Below are positions 1-6,332 of a DNA stretch of 7,289 bases, one piece after another. Source of the stretch: an uncultured Bacilli bacterium. GTDB lineage: Bacteria > Bacillota_I > Bacilli_A > RF39 > UBA660. How positions within the stretch are numbered: the stretch's first letter is position 1; each line of letters begins with the position of its first letter. A program made the translations under genes and the position numbers. Location: NCBI GenBank assembly GCA_947595415.1, contig CANQER010000052.1:1-7289 (forward strand). Direction: 5' to 3'. Below the pieces are notes generated by a model, which was not told the origin of the DNA, made no database searches, and was given only the letters and a program-made list of their open reading frames with translations.

Positions 1-3
1 ATT

Positions 4-54
4 ACCTACTTTCTTATCCATTACTAATATACCATTAAATTAACATTTATTCAA
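4..54 (-). promoter_or_regulatory. Candidate promoter and SD for a gene off the left edge
   Basis: Read on the minus strand, a -35 box TTGAAT (54-49) is followed by a 17-base spacer and an extended -10 box TGG-TATATT (-10 at 31-26). Transcription would start near position 19. Downstream, GTAGGT (9-4) resembles a Shine-Dalgarno site, so the start codon should lie just beyond position 1. An ATG at 21-19 would be essentially leaderless with no SD, and is less likely. No complete gene is visible in 1-73. The arrangement matches the other promoters in this window, which raises confidence. It remains a by-eye call. Confidence 0.45.
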
Positions 55-77
55 GTATATAATGTATTACTTTACAC

Positions 78-106
78 AAAAAAAAGATCCACCATGTGAA
101 TCTTTT
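78..106 (-). terminator. Rho-independent terminator of the YfcC-family gene
   Basis: Ten bases after the transporter stop codon, the minus strand reads AAAAGATTCAC, loop ATG, GTGGATCTTTT, then four more T (eight T in all). The arms pair over 11 positions with a single G-U wobble. This is a textbook intrinsic terminator for the minus-strand gene ending at 116. In the plus direction the hairpin is followed by only four T, so plus-strand termination would be weak. Confidence 0.85.
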
Positions 107-115
107 ATCTCAAAA

Positions 116-1606
116 CTATATAAGTGCCAAAACTGTGATTGCAATTACAATAACTACAAGTAATGCAAGTAAGAACTTCCAAATATATTTAAACCATTCT
201 TTAAATGAAACCTTCATGTATGCTAAACCTGCTATTAAAATAACACTAACAGGTAAAATCAACATCATAAATCCATGAATAGTTTGGAATATAAATGCAA
301 TCAATGAAGTAGTTCCTGCATTAGATAAAGTATCAGTTGGAATTACATTAGTTAAAATTGTTACAAAATAATAGTAATCATTTAAGAATAAGCTTCCTAT
401 AGCAGCTACAATAGTAGTAGTTAAAGCATTAATTCCACTAGCAAGTCCTAACACTCCATTAGCTAATGTATATAATATAAATTGTCCTGATTGATTAGCA
501 AGAATATTGATAGACATAAATATAACACTTGCAAGAATTGCATAAATAGCAACCCCAAACATTTCCTTAGCTCCATCAATAAAACTATCAATAATTTCAC
601 CTAATTTAAGATTATATACCCAACCTATAATTAATGATAGGATAACTAAAACAACACTTAACTCTGTACTACTCCAATATCCCATTGGATTAATAGAATC
701 AATAATATTTGCGAAAATTGGATAATCACCAATCTTTACACCCATTAAAGATTCATAAATATCAGTAAAGAACTCAATCTTAAACATACTAGACCAATTA
801 TACATTGACACTAATAAGATAACAATAGTTAAGAAGAAAAGTATTAATAAAGGTACAAAACTTCTCTTTGAACTAACCTTTCCATCATATAAAGGAATAT
901 CTTTACTATCTTCTTCACTACTATCTTTAACAGTCTTAGTAGTCTTTGTTTTCTTACTTTCCTTAGTTGTCTTACTAACCTTAGCCTTTTTATCTTTAGG
1001 TAACTTATCAGTAAATAAAACAAACCCTGCAAGTAAAATAACAGCTAAAACAAGTAAAATAACCTTAACAATAATATTATCATTAATACCATTAGCTAAA
1101 TAATAATTAGTATAGTAAATTATTCCACTTCCATATGTAGAAGCTAAATTACCTACTAACATAGCTAAAACTGTACTAGCTAAAGCTGTAAGTTTACTAT
1201 AACCTAATAATAGAAGAACAGCTATACTAAATGGTACAACCACAAATAAAGCAGTTGTTAAACTTGTAAGTGAAGCTAAAACAGCATAAAAGATTATAGT
1301 TAAAACAACAAATAAAGTTTTACGATTTTTAAACTTATCAAAAACCTTATTTACCATTTTTGAATAAACCCCTGTTTTATTCATTACCCCATATAAACCA
1401 CCAATAATAAGGAATATTATCCCCATTTGAAAGAAGTTTAAAAAGGTTACTAGTGGATCTCTAAAAAGTCCATACAAACCAACAGGATCTGTAGTCCCTT
1501 TAGTGAACTCACCACCACTATAAGCACCTGATGGAATAATCCAAGTAAGTACTACATAGCATAAAAACATAATTCCAATCACTTTAAGTAAACCATACTT
1601 TTTCAT
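116..1606 (-). CDS. YfcC-family (DcuC-type) membrane transporter
   Basis: This is a predicted polytopic inner-membrane carrier of 496 residues, close to the usual length of about 500. About 12 hydrophobic segments are visible, roughly at 7-25, 52-74, 98-135 (two), 140-158, 178-198, 250-268, 315-335, 348-370, 375-405, 434-463 and 474-496. The N-terminal motif LTWIIPSGAY followed by IGGLYGVMNKTGVY is typical of the YfcC/DcuC (C4-dicarboxylate anaerobic carrier) family. That family contains dicarboxylate carriers and, in streptococci, arginine/ornithine exchangers, so the substrate cannot be named. Residues about 201-248 form a Lys/Thr/Ser-rich hydrophilic loop, most likely cytoplasmic. The start is supported by GGAGGT (1617-1612) six bases upstream of the ATG. 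The gene is monocistronic, with its own promoter and terminator. No arginine-deiminase or dicarboxylate-metabolism genes are adjacent to suggest a substrate. Confidence 0.8.
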   Translation of the reverse strand: MKKYGLLKVIGIMFLCYVVLTWIIPSGAYSGGEFTKGTTDPVGLYGLFRDPLVTFLNFFQMGIIFLIIGGLYGVMNKTGVYSKMVNKVFDKFKNRKTLFVVLTIIFYAVLASLTSLTTALFVVVPFSIAVLLLLGYSKLTALASTVLAMLVGNLASTYGSGIIYYTNYYLANGINDNIIVKVILLVLAVILLAGFVLFTDKLPKDKKAKVSKTTKESKKTKTTKTVKDSSEEDSKDIPLYDGKVSSKRSFVPLLILFFLTIVILLVSMYNWSSMFKIEFFTDIYESLMGVKIGDYPIFANIIDSINPMGYWSSTELSVVLVILSLIIGWVYNLKLGEIIDSFIDGAKEMFGVAIYAILASVIFMSINILANQSGQFILYTLANGVLGLASGINALTTTIVAAIGSLFLNDYYYFVTILTNVIPTDTLSNAGTTSLIAFIFQTIHGFMMLILPVSVILIAGLAYMKVSFKEWFKYIWKFLLALLVVIVIAITVLALI

Positions 1607-1611
1607 ATTCT

Positions 1612-1651
1612 ACCTCCAATATAATTATATCAAATCTAGCAAATATTACAA
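1612..1651 (-). promoter_or_regulatory. Promoter and SD of the YfcC-family gene
   Basis: On the minus strand, TTGTAA (1651-1646) precedes a 16-base spacer and an extended -10 TGA-TATAAT (-10 at 1629-1624). The expected start of transcription is near 1617, which is also where the SD GGAGGT (1617-1612) begins. The leader would be only about 11 bases. A second extended -10-like TGG-TATATT lies at 1670-1665 without a good -35. It could give a longer leader that begins with the dyad at 1651-1669. Confidence 0.65.
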
Positions 1652-1669
1652 TATTTTTAAGAAAAATAT
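1651..1669. repeat. Perfect inverted repeat between divergent promoters
   Basis: The sequence ATATTTTT-AAG-AAAAATAT is an 8-bp perfect dyad with a 3-base centre. It sits between the -35 regions of the divergent transporter and mnmL/mnmM promoters and shares one base with the transporter -35 box. It could be an operator for a dimeric regulator or an A-tract UP element. In DNA this A+T-rich, chance is also possible. No regulator gene is adjacent. Confidence 0.4.
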
Positions 1670-1676
1670 ACCAATT

Positions 1677-1717
1677 TTCACCTTTTTTTCATTTTTTTGT
1701 TATAATTAGGAAGGAGG
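1677..1717 (+). promoter_or_regulatory. Promoter and SD of mnmL/mnmM
   Basis: A TTCACC -35-like hexamer (1677-1682) lies 18 bases before an extended -10 TGT-TATAAT (-10 at 1701-1706). A consensus SD AAGGAGG (1711-1717) follows, five bases from the ATG at 1723. The predicted transcription start (about 1713) falls inside the SD, leaving a leader of about 10 bases. The -10 and SD are near perfect and the -35 is weak. Confidence 0.65.
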
Positions 1718-1722
1718 TTTTA

Positions 1723-3192
1723 ATGAAATTTAGAAATGAATTTAGCTATACAAATAGTAATAAAAGATATTATACCCTAGATTATTTTTATAAAAATTAT
1801 TTTAAAAGTAAAGTTTTTAAAGTAAGTTTAAATGCTGGTTTTACCTGTCCTAATATCGATGGGACAGTAGGACATAATGGCTGTATATATTGTTTAAATG
1901 GTAGTGGTGATAAATTAGATCTTGATTTAGTAAGACAATTTAATGAAGTCAAAAACAAACTAAGTAAAAAATGGAAAAATGGTAAATACATCGCTTACTT
2001 TCAAGCTAATAGTAATACCTATGCTAAAGTAGAGGTTTTAAAACAAAAATATGAACCTATTTTAAAATTAGATAGCGTAGTAGGACTTGCGATCGCAACT
2101 AGAAGTGACTGTATTTCTGATGAAGTTTTAGATTACTTAGATGAGTTAAACAAAAAAACATTTTTAGTAATTGAACTTGGTCTTCAAACAATTCATGAAA
2201 AAACAGCTAAATTAATAAATCGTTGTCATAGTCTAGAAAACTTTGAAGAAATGGTAAAAAAACTAAACCAAAGAAATATAAGAGTTACTGTTCACATCAT
2301 AAATGGTCTTCCTTATGAAACAGAAGAAATGATGTTAGATACAGTTAGATACTTAAACAAATTAAACATTTGGGGTATTAAAATTCATATGTTAAACATC
2401 CTTAAAAATACCCCTTTAGAAAAACTTTATCAAACTAAAAAATTTCACCTTTTAACTAAAGAAGAATATGTTAATATTACATATCGACAAATAAGATTAC
2501 TAAAACCTAATATAGTTATAAATCGTCTTACTTCAGATAATAAAGAAGAAAATTTAATAGCTCCTTTATGGGTAAACAAAAAATTTACTGTTTTAAACGA
2601 TATCGATAAAAAACTTTATAGTAGTAATACTTATCAAGGTTTTGACACTAGTATTTTAAATCGTTCAAGACAACTTATGAGTACGTATTTAAAAGATAAT
2701 GATCTAGTTATTGATGCTACTATTGGAAATGGTAAAGATGCTAATTACTTATTATCTTTTATTAAAAAGGGATTTTTATTTGGTTTTGATATTCAACAAG
2801 AAGCTATTACTAACACAAACAATCTTTTAAAAGAAAGATATCATAATTATAAACTTTTTAAAGAAAGTCATGAAAATATGTATAAACTATTAAAAGAATA
2901 CCAAAACAAAATAAGTTTAATTGTCTTTAATCTAGGATATATTCCAAAAGGTAATCAAAATATAACTACTAATTATAAAAGTACTATCAAAGCTATAAAA
3001 GAAGGTTTAAAACTTTTAAACAATAAAGGAAGAATAGTTATTACAGTCTATAAAGATCATGACAATGGTAAAGAAAGTAAAAACATCGATAAATTTGTAG
3101 AAACACTAACAGATTATAAAGTTAAAAAATACCAAAATACAGATAATCCCAAAGCTCCTTATGCAATTTTAATAGACAAAGTAAAAAAATAG
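1723..3192 (+). CDS. mnmL/mnmM: MnmL-MnmM fusion: radical SAM plus tRNA methyltransferase
   Basis: This 489-residue protein joins two enzymes that are separate neighbours (ytqA, ytqB) in Bacillus subtilis. Residues 1 to about 305 are a YtqA/YhcC-type (TIGR01212) radical SAM domain. Its cluster motif TCPNIDGTVGHNGCIYC gives C42-x11-C54-x2-C57, the spacing characteristic of this family. It ends with the family-like APLWVNKKFTVLNDID segment. Residues about 306-489 are a YtqB-type class I methyltransferase, with SAM-binding DATIGNGKD (331-339), FGFDIQQEA (353-361) and the family signature FNLGYIPKG (402-410). In Gram-positive bacteria MnmL is implicated in converting the carboxymethylaminomethyl group of wobble uridine to aminomethyl, and MnmM then methylates it to mnm5(s2)U. 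The fusion would do both steps in one cytosolic protein. There is almost no linker. The SD AAGGAGG fixes the start. Confidence 0.9.
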   Translation: MKFRNEFSYTNSNKRYYTLDYFYKNYFKSKVFKVSLNAGFTCPNIDGTVGHNGCIYCLNGSGDKLDLDLVRQFNEVKNKLSKKWKNGKYIAYFQANSNTYAKVEVLKQKYEPILKLDSVVGLAIATRSDCISDEVLDYLDELNKKTFLVIELGLQTIHEKTAKLINRCHSLENFEEMVKKLNQRNIRVTVHIINGLPYETEEMMLDTVRYLNKLNIWGIKIHMLNILKNTPLEKLYQTKKFHLLTKEEYVNITYRQIRLLKPNIVINRLTSDNKEENLIAPLWVNKKFTVLNDIDKKLYSSNTYQGFDTSILNRSRQLMSTYLKDNDLVIDATIGNGKDANYLLSFIKKGFLFGFDIQQEAITNTNNLLKERYHNYKLFKESHENMYKLLKEYQNKISLIVFNLGYIPKGNQNITTNYKSTIKAIKEGLKLLNNKGRIVITVYKDHDNGKESKNIDKFVETLTDYKVKKYQNTDNPKAPYAILIDKVKK

Positions 3193-3209
3193 TTATTCAC
3201 AACTATTTT
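3186..3209. terminator. Hairpin spanning both convergent stop codons
   Basis: AAAATAGTT (3186-3194) and AACTATTTT (3201-3209) pair perfectly over nine bases around the loop ATTCAC. In the minus direction the stem runs into seven T in total, giving an intrinsic-terminator shape for the herA-like/pilin operon. In the plus direction only four T follow, then C. The stem has a single G-C pair, so strength is doubtful. It contains the TAG of mnmL/mnmM (3190-3192) and the stop and last codons of the pilin, and no other terminator is visible between these genes. Confidence 0.5.
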
Positions 3210-3558
3210 CTTGATATTCATAACGATATTTGTTATACTCGCTATCATAAGTTACAACTACACTACCATTCATAGCTTCATCGTTTCTAGGATCCACTAA
3301 TTTTTTCGAAGATAAGTAACCTTTTTGTAAAATATCATCTAATGGTATACAACTACTATCCTCTTCATTTGGAAGCAAACTTGGTTGTTCAACAACCATT
3401 TTTTTACTTGCATCCAAAATCATTGTTATCTGTGAATCATAAGCATTATTTTTACTATCTTTAATTATATTATCAATTAAAGGTACAGATATAATAGCAA
3501 CCACACCCAATATGATTATAACCGCCATAAGTTCTATTAATGTAAACCCTTTTTTCAT
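3193..3558 (-). CDS. Type IV prepilin-like protein (pseudopilin)
   Basis: This 121-residue protein starts MKKGFTLIELMAVIIILGVV, a class III (prepilin) signal. Prepilin peptidase should cut after G4, leaving F5 as the N-methylated first residue and E9 as the conserved Glu5 of the mature protein. P26 corresponds to the usual mature Pro22 kink. The hydrophobic helix (5-28) is followed by an amphipathic helix and a small C-terminal domain. Two cysteines (C70 and C120) frame it and could form the disulfide-closed D-region seen in type IV pilins. The GYL and VDP motifs (80-90) are common in Gram-positive pilin-like proteins. The start codon overlaps the TGA of the upstream ATPase gene (ATGA), and only a weak GGA lies upstream, which indicates translational coupling. 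No prepilin peptidase, assembly ATPase or platform gene is in the window, so its pilus, secretion or competence system is unknown. Confidence 0.88.
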   Translation of the reverse strand: MKKGFTLIELMAVIIILGVVAIISVPLIDNIIKDSKNNAYDSQITMILDASKKMVVEQPSLLPNEEDSSCIPLDDILQKGYLSSKKLVDPRNDEAMNGSVVVTYDSEYNKYRYEYQENSCE

Positions 3559-5330
3559 GCCTTATCCACAAACCAAATCTTACTAATATCTGCACTATCA
3601 CTAGCAGGAGCTGGATCTGGCATATCAAGTTTAATAATTACTGGGACTTTAAATCCTTGACCAAAAGCAATACAAGTACCTGGTTGTAAAATCCTTAAAC
3701 GTTTGACGATTTCATTGGTTATATTGGGAACCATTTCTTTAATATATTCAACATCATTAGGATGTAACATTTTAAAAATTAAGAAATTTGAACATTGAGA
3801 TAGTGATGTTTCTGAAAGTTCACTAGGTCTTTGTGATATTAGACCAAGACATACTCCATACTTACGTCCTTCTTTGGTAATTCTATCAAAAATGTTATAC
3901 CCAAGTAAGAAAGTATCACTATCATTTTGAACATATCTGTGAGCTTCTTCTAAGATGATATGAATAGGTAAAGCTGCTCTTTTAGTATTGTTTTTAGAAT
4001 AATCAAAAAGTAATTTAGAATATATTTTAGTTAATGTTTTAGCCATTCTATCATCAATATAGTTGATATTAAAGTTGATGATTTGAGCTTTTCTACCATT
4101 TTCAGCTGACAATAACTGTCTTACATATTGTTCTCTAGTAATATACTCAGGGTAATCAAAATAAGTACCATAATTACTATTTACTAAAGAATGAAGTCTT
4201 ACTTTTAAAACATTAGCTTCATCATATATTTTGTCACTTTTTAAAACCCCTTCACTTATTAGGGCAAAGTCAAAAGCATCTTGTAAATCTCTTAAAGTAT
4301 ATTTAAAACTTTCATCTGGTAAAGTTAACTCTAAATTATCATCCAAATAAGATTCCATAAAAGTTGTAAGTAATTCCATATCTCTTATTTTTCCAGTCGC
4401 ATCTATTAAAAGACATTGTTTTAAACTCCTTGTATAACCTGGTTGATAGATTTGCGTTTCTAAGTTTAACTCTTTAGTGTGATAATGAGTTAAAACTGAA
4501 AATATTTGGTCCCTTATTTGAGCTGGAGGTCTACCACTTGAAAAAATATCTAAGATAGCTCTTGCGATAATATCATTTTTATGTTTAATGACTAAACTTT
4601 CGTCTTGACCAAAAATAGTTACTAATTTTAAAGCTTTTTCAATGATTGGTAACTGAGAATGTTTTTCAGCTCCAAGTAATAAAGCTATATCATCTACTCC
4701 AAGTAACCATAATGGTATTTTGATTTTTTCACTTTTTTCATCTTCTAAGTTAGTTGTATAAGTTTTAAAGTTAATCTCTTCTACTTTTTCATGAAGTTTA
4801 GAAAAGGCATTATGATATTCACCATAAGCATCAAAGATAAGGATACTAGCACGATAAGGTATAGACTTAGTTTTTTCAAACAAATTTTGAAAAATACGAG
4901 CTACACTACAAGATTTACCACTACCAGTTGAACCAAAAATAGCAAAGTGGTTACTAAAAAAATCATTAATATTAACTCCTAATTTAACCCCTTCATAAAT
5001 AGGACTAGTTCCAATATATAAATCTTTGTTTTCCTTGTAGTCTGGTATACCTAAAATATATGGTATACGTTCTTTTGACACCAATTTTACACTAGCTCCA
5101 AAAGATGGTTTTTTGATAACCCCAAATACAAAACTTTCATCTTTTCTTAATTCTCCTAAAAGATTAACATAGGCAACACCTTCTACGATATCTACTATTT
5201 CACCTATTATTCTTTTTTCAACATCTTCCATAATAACATGGTAATTAATTAAATTTTGAATCTTATCTAGTTCAACATTTAATTTAATTAATACTTGATT
5301 TTCTTGTGTTCCAATAATTGTACCTAACAT
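3555..5330 (-). CDS. HerA-like hexameric ATPase (HAS-barrel, DUF87)
   Basis: This predicted cytosolic DNA-translocating or helicase ATPase belongs to the HerA/FtsK superfamily. It has 591 residues, normal for HerA. Residues 1 to about 100 form a beta-rich HAS-barrel-like domain (MLGTIIGTQENQVLIKLN and IGEIVDIVEGVAYVNLLGE). Walker A is GSTGSGKS (133-140) and the HerA-type DAYGEY is at 167-172. Walker B with catalytic acids is IILEEAHRY (458-466), and ISQRPSELS (498-506) matches the conserved SQRPS region. Family members work with the NurA nuclease in archaeal end resection or in bacterial anti-phage systems with SIR2 or DUF4297 partners. No such partner is next to this gene; the coupled downstream gene is a pilin. 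The start chosen is the ATG at 5330. A GTG nine bases upstream is too close to the SD AAAGGG. The gene has its own promoter (5356-5361), and the operon appears to contain just these two genes. Confidence 0.87.
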   Translation of the reverse strand: MLGTIIGTQENQVLIKLNVELDKIQNLINYHVIMEDVEKRIIGEIVDIVEGVAYVNLLGELRKDESFVFGVIKKPSFGASVKLVSKERIPYILGIPDYKENKDLYIGTSPIYEGVKLGVNINDFFSNHFAIFGSTGSGKSCSVARIFQNLFEKTKSIPYRASILIFDAYGEYHNAFSKLHEKVEEINFKTYTTNLEDEKSEKIKIPLWLLGVDDIALLLGAEKHSQLPIIEKALKLVTIFGQDESLVIKHKNDIIARAILDIFSSGRPPAQIRDQIFSVLTHYHTKELNLETQIYQPGYTRSLKQCLLIDATGKIRDMELLTTFMESYLDDNLELTLPDESFKYTLRDLQDAFDFALISEGVLKSDKIYDEANVLKVRLHSLVNSNYGTYFDYPEYITREQYVRQLLSAENGRKAQIINFNINYIDDRMAKTLTKIYSKLLFDYSKNNTKRAALPIHIILEEAHRYVQNDSDTFLLGYNIFDRITKEGRKYGVCLGLISQRPSELSETSLSQCSNFLIFKMLHPNDVEYIKEMVPNITNEIVKRLRILQPGTCIAFGQGFKVPVIIKLDMPDPAPASDSADISKIWFVDKA

Positions 5331-5334
5331 AAGT

Positions 5335-5346
5335 ATCACACCCTTT
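5335..5346 (-). promoter_or_regulatory. SD that decides the herA-like start
   Basis: On the minus strand AAAGGGTGTGAT closely follows the long anti-SD complement AAAGGAGGTGAT. It ends four bases before the ATG at 5330, which is the normal spacing. The upstream GTG (5339) lies inside this site and leaves only about two bases after AAAGGG, so it is unlikely to be used. Confidence 0.65.
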
Positions 5347-5355
5347 ACTATATAA

Positions 5356-5361
5356 ATTATA
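5356..5361 (-). promoter_or_regulatory. -10 box of the herA-like/pilin operon
   Basis: A perfect TATAAT lies 25 bases upstream of the chosen ATG, in the 57-base gap after the yqeH stop codon. The position expected for the -35 box is only a T-run (9 T, 5377-5385 on the opposite strand), so the -35 is poor and no extended TG is present. The predicted transcript starts near 5349, leaving a leader of about 19 bases. The box implies that the ATPase and pilin can be expressed apart from yqeG-yqeH. Confidence 0.55.
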
Positions 5362-5396
5362 CCTTAAAAATAGATAAAAAAAAAGACATTTATAAA

Positions 5397-6332
5397 TTAT
5401 ATCAAAGATTTTCGTAAATAAACGTCTACTTTTTCTATAGTATATATATTTATTTGGCATTTTTTACTTATTTTAATAAATCCTAATCCCTTAATAACAA
5501 TATCGTTTTTTAAGTCAACTTCTAATTTATGACATGTTAAATTATTAAAACCTTTATCTTTATAAAATCTATTTATTTTTAAACCATTAGCCATAAAAAT
5601 AGTTAAATTGGTTGGATCTAAAACTTCAATAATTAAAAAATCTTCAATATAAATATACTGTTTGTTTTTAATTTGATAAGTTATAGGTTTAATAGTTTTT
5701 TGAGGGGTTATTTTTTTTAGATCAGAAGGATCAAGGTAATTTATAATACTTCCATCATCAATTAAACCTGGAGTATCTATTAAGGTAAAATCGTTTAATT
5801 TTATTTTAATGGTATCAATAGTTGTGGTAGGAATAAAACTAGTAGTTATAGAGTAGTCTAAATCAGAATAATTATATATAAGTTTATTTATCAAACTTGA
5901 TTTACCAGCATTGGTATAACCTACAACATATATATTGTTAGTTTTATATTTATTTATTAAGTTATATAAATTATCAATGTTGTAATTATTTTTACTACTT
6001 ACCATAATTTTAGCAATGAATTTAGGATTATCTAAGTAATTTATAATTTTATTTTCAAATAAAGATTTAGGAAGTAAATCTCTTTTAGTTAAAACTAATA
6101 TTACTCTATCATTTAATAAATCAATGATATCTTCTAAGTTACCAATGTTTAAAACATCAAAAACTAGTAAAGTTAAATCTTTTGTTTTACTTATATTTTT
6201 AAGTATTTCTTTAAAATCACTATTTTTTTTTATAACTTTTTCATATTCACCATAGTTAACAATTTTAAAACAACGTGGACATAACTTATTAGAATCTTTT
6301 ATAACATCTCCACATCCAATACATTTATTCAT
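5397..6332 (-). CDS. yqeH: Circularly permuted ribosome-assembly GTPase YqeH
   Basis: This predicted cytosolic GTPase acts in 30S subunit assembly. It begins with a treble-clef zinc site C4-x2-C7 and C18-x2-C21. The G motifs then come in the permuted order that defines this family: G4-like TKRD (82-85), G5 SSK (112-114), G1 GYTNAGKSS (138-146), G2 within PTTTID (168-173) and G3 DTPG (186-189). The RNA-binding C-terminal region follows. At 311 residues it is shorter than the roughly 366-residue Bacillus subtilis protein, with the C-terminal part compacted. The G4 motif has Thr in place of the canonical Asn, a change tolerated in other GTPases. The start overlaps the yqeG end by eight bases, and its SD AAAGG (6345-6341, eight bases upstream) lies within the last yqeG codons. 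In Bacillus subtilis yqeG and yqeH are also adjacent in this order, but aroE, yqeI and nadD follow there and the HerA-like gene follows here. Confidence 0.92.
   Translation of the reverse strand: MNKCIGCGDVIKDSNKLCPRCFKIVNYGEYEKVIKKNSDFKEILKNISKTKDLTLLVFDVLNIGNLEDIIDLLNDRVILVLTKRDLLPKSLFENKIINYLDNPKFIAKIMVSSKNNYNIDNLYNLINKYKTNNIYVVGYTNAGKSSLINKLIYNYSDLDYSITTSFIPTTTIDTIKIKLNDFTLIDTPGLIDDGSIINYLDPSDLKKITPQKTIKPITYQIKNKQYIYIEDFLIIEVLDPTNLTIFMANGLKINRFYKDKGFNNLTCHKLEVDLKNDIVIKGLGFIKISKKCQINIYTIEKVDVYLRKSLI

Noticed and set aside
96..278. 60-codon plus-strand ORF
   Set aside because: It is antisense to the 3' end of the YfcC-family gene, starts inside its terminator hairpin, has no SD and looks like no known protein.
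844..1032. 62-codon minus-strand ORF
   Set aside because: It is another frame of the repetitive Lys/Thr loop of the transporter. Its arginine- and leucine-rich composition comes from the shifted repeats.
1033..1066. Direct repeat CAAGTAAAATAAC, two copies
   Set aside because: It encodes similar hydrophobic stretches of a membrane helix in A+T-rich codons. Nothing suggests a mobile or regulatory repeat.
1797..1991. 64-codon minus-strand ORF
   Set aside because: It is antisense to the radical SAM domain, including its cysteine motif, and has no SD or recognisable similarity.
2087..2098. 12-bp palindrome TTGCGATCGCAA
   Set aside because: It is conspicuous as G+C-rich in this DNA, but it is a single copy inside the radical SAM coding region and reads in frame as ordinary codons. 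It would matter only if over-represented genome-wide.
5331..5339. Upstream GTG start for the HerA-like ATPase
   Set aside because: It lies within the SD, leaves no spacing and would give a leader of only about 10 bases. The ATG at 5330 has standard spacing.
5356..5400. Terminator after yqeH
   Set aside because: A run of nine T follows the stop, but the only dyad before it is the loopless ATTTATAAAT, all A/T. A stable hairpin is not visible.
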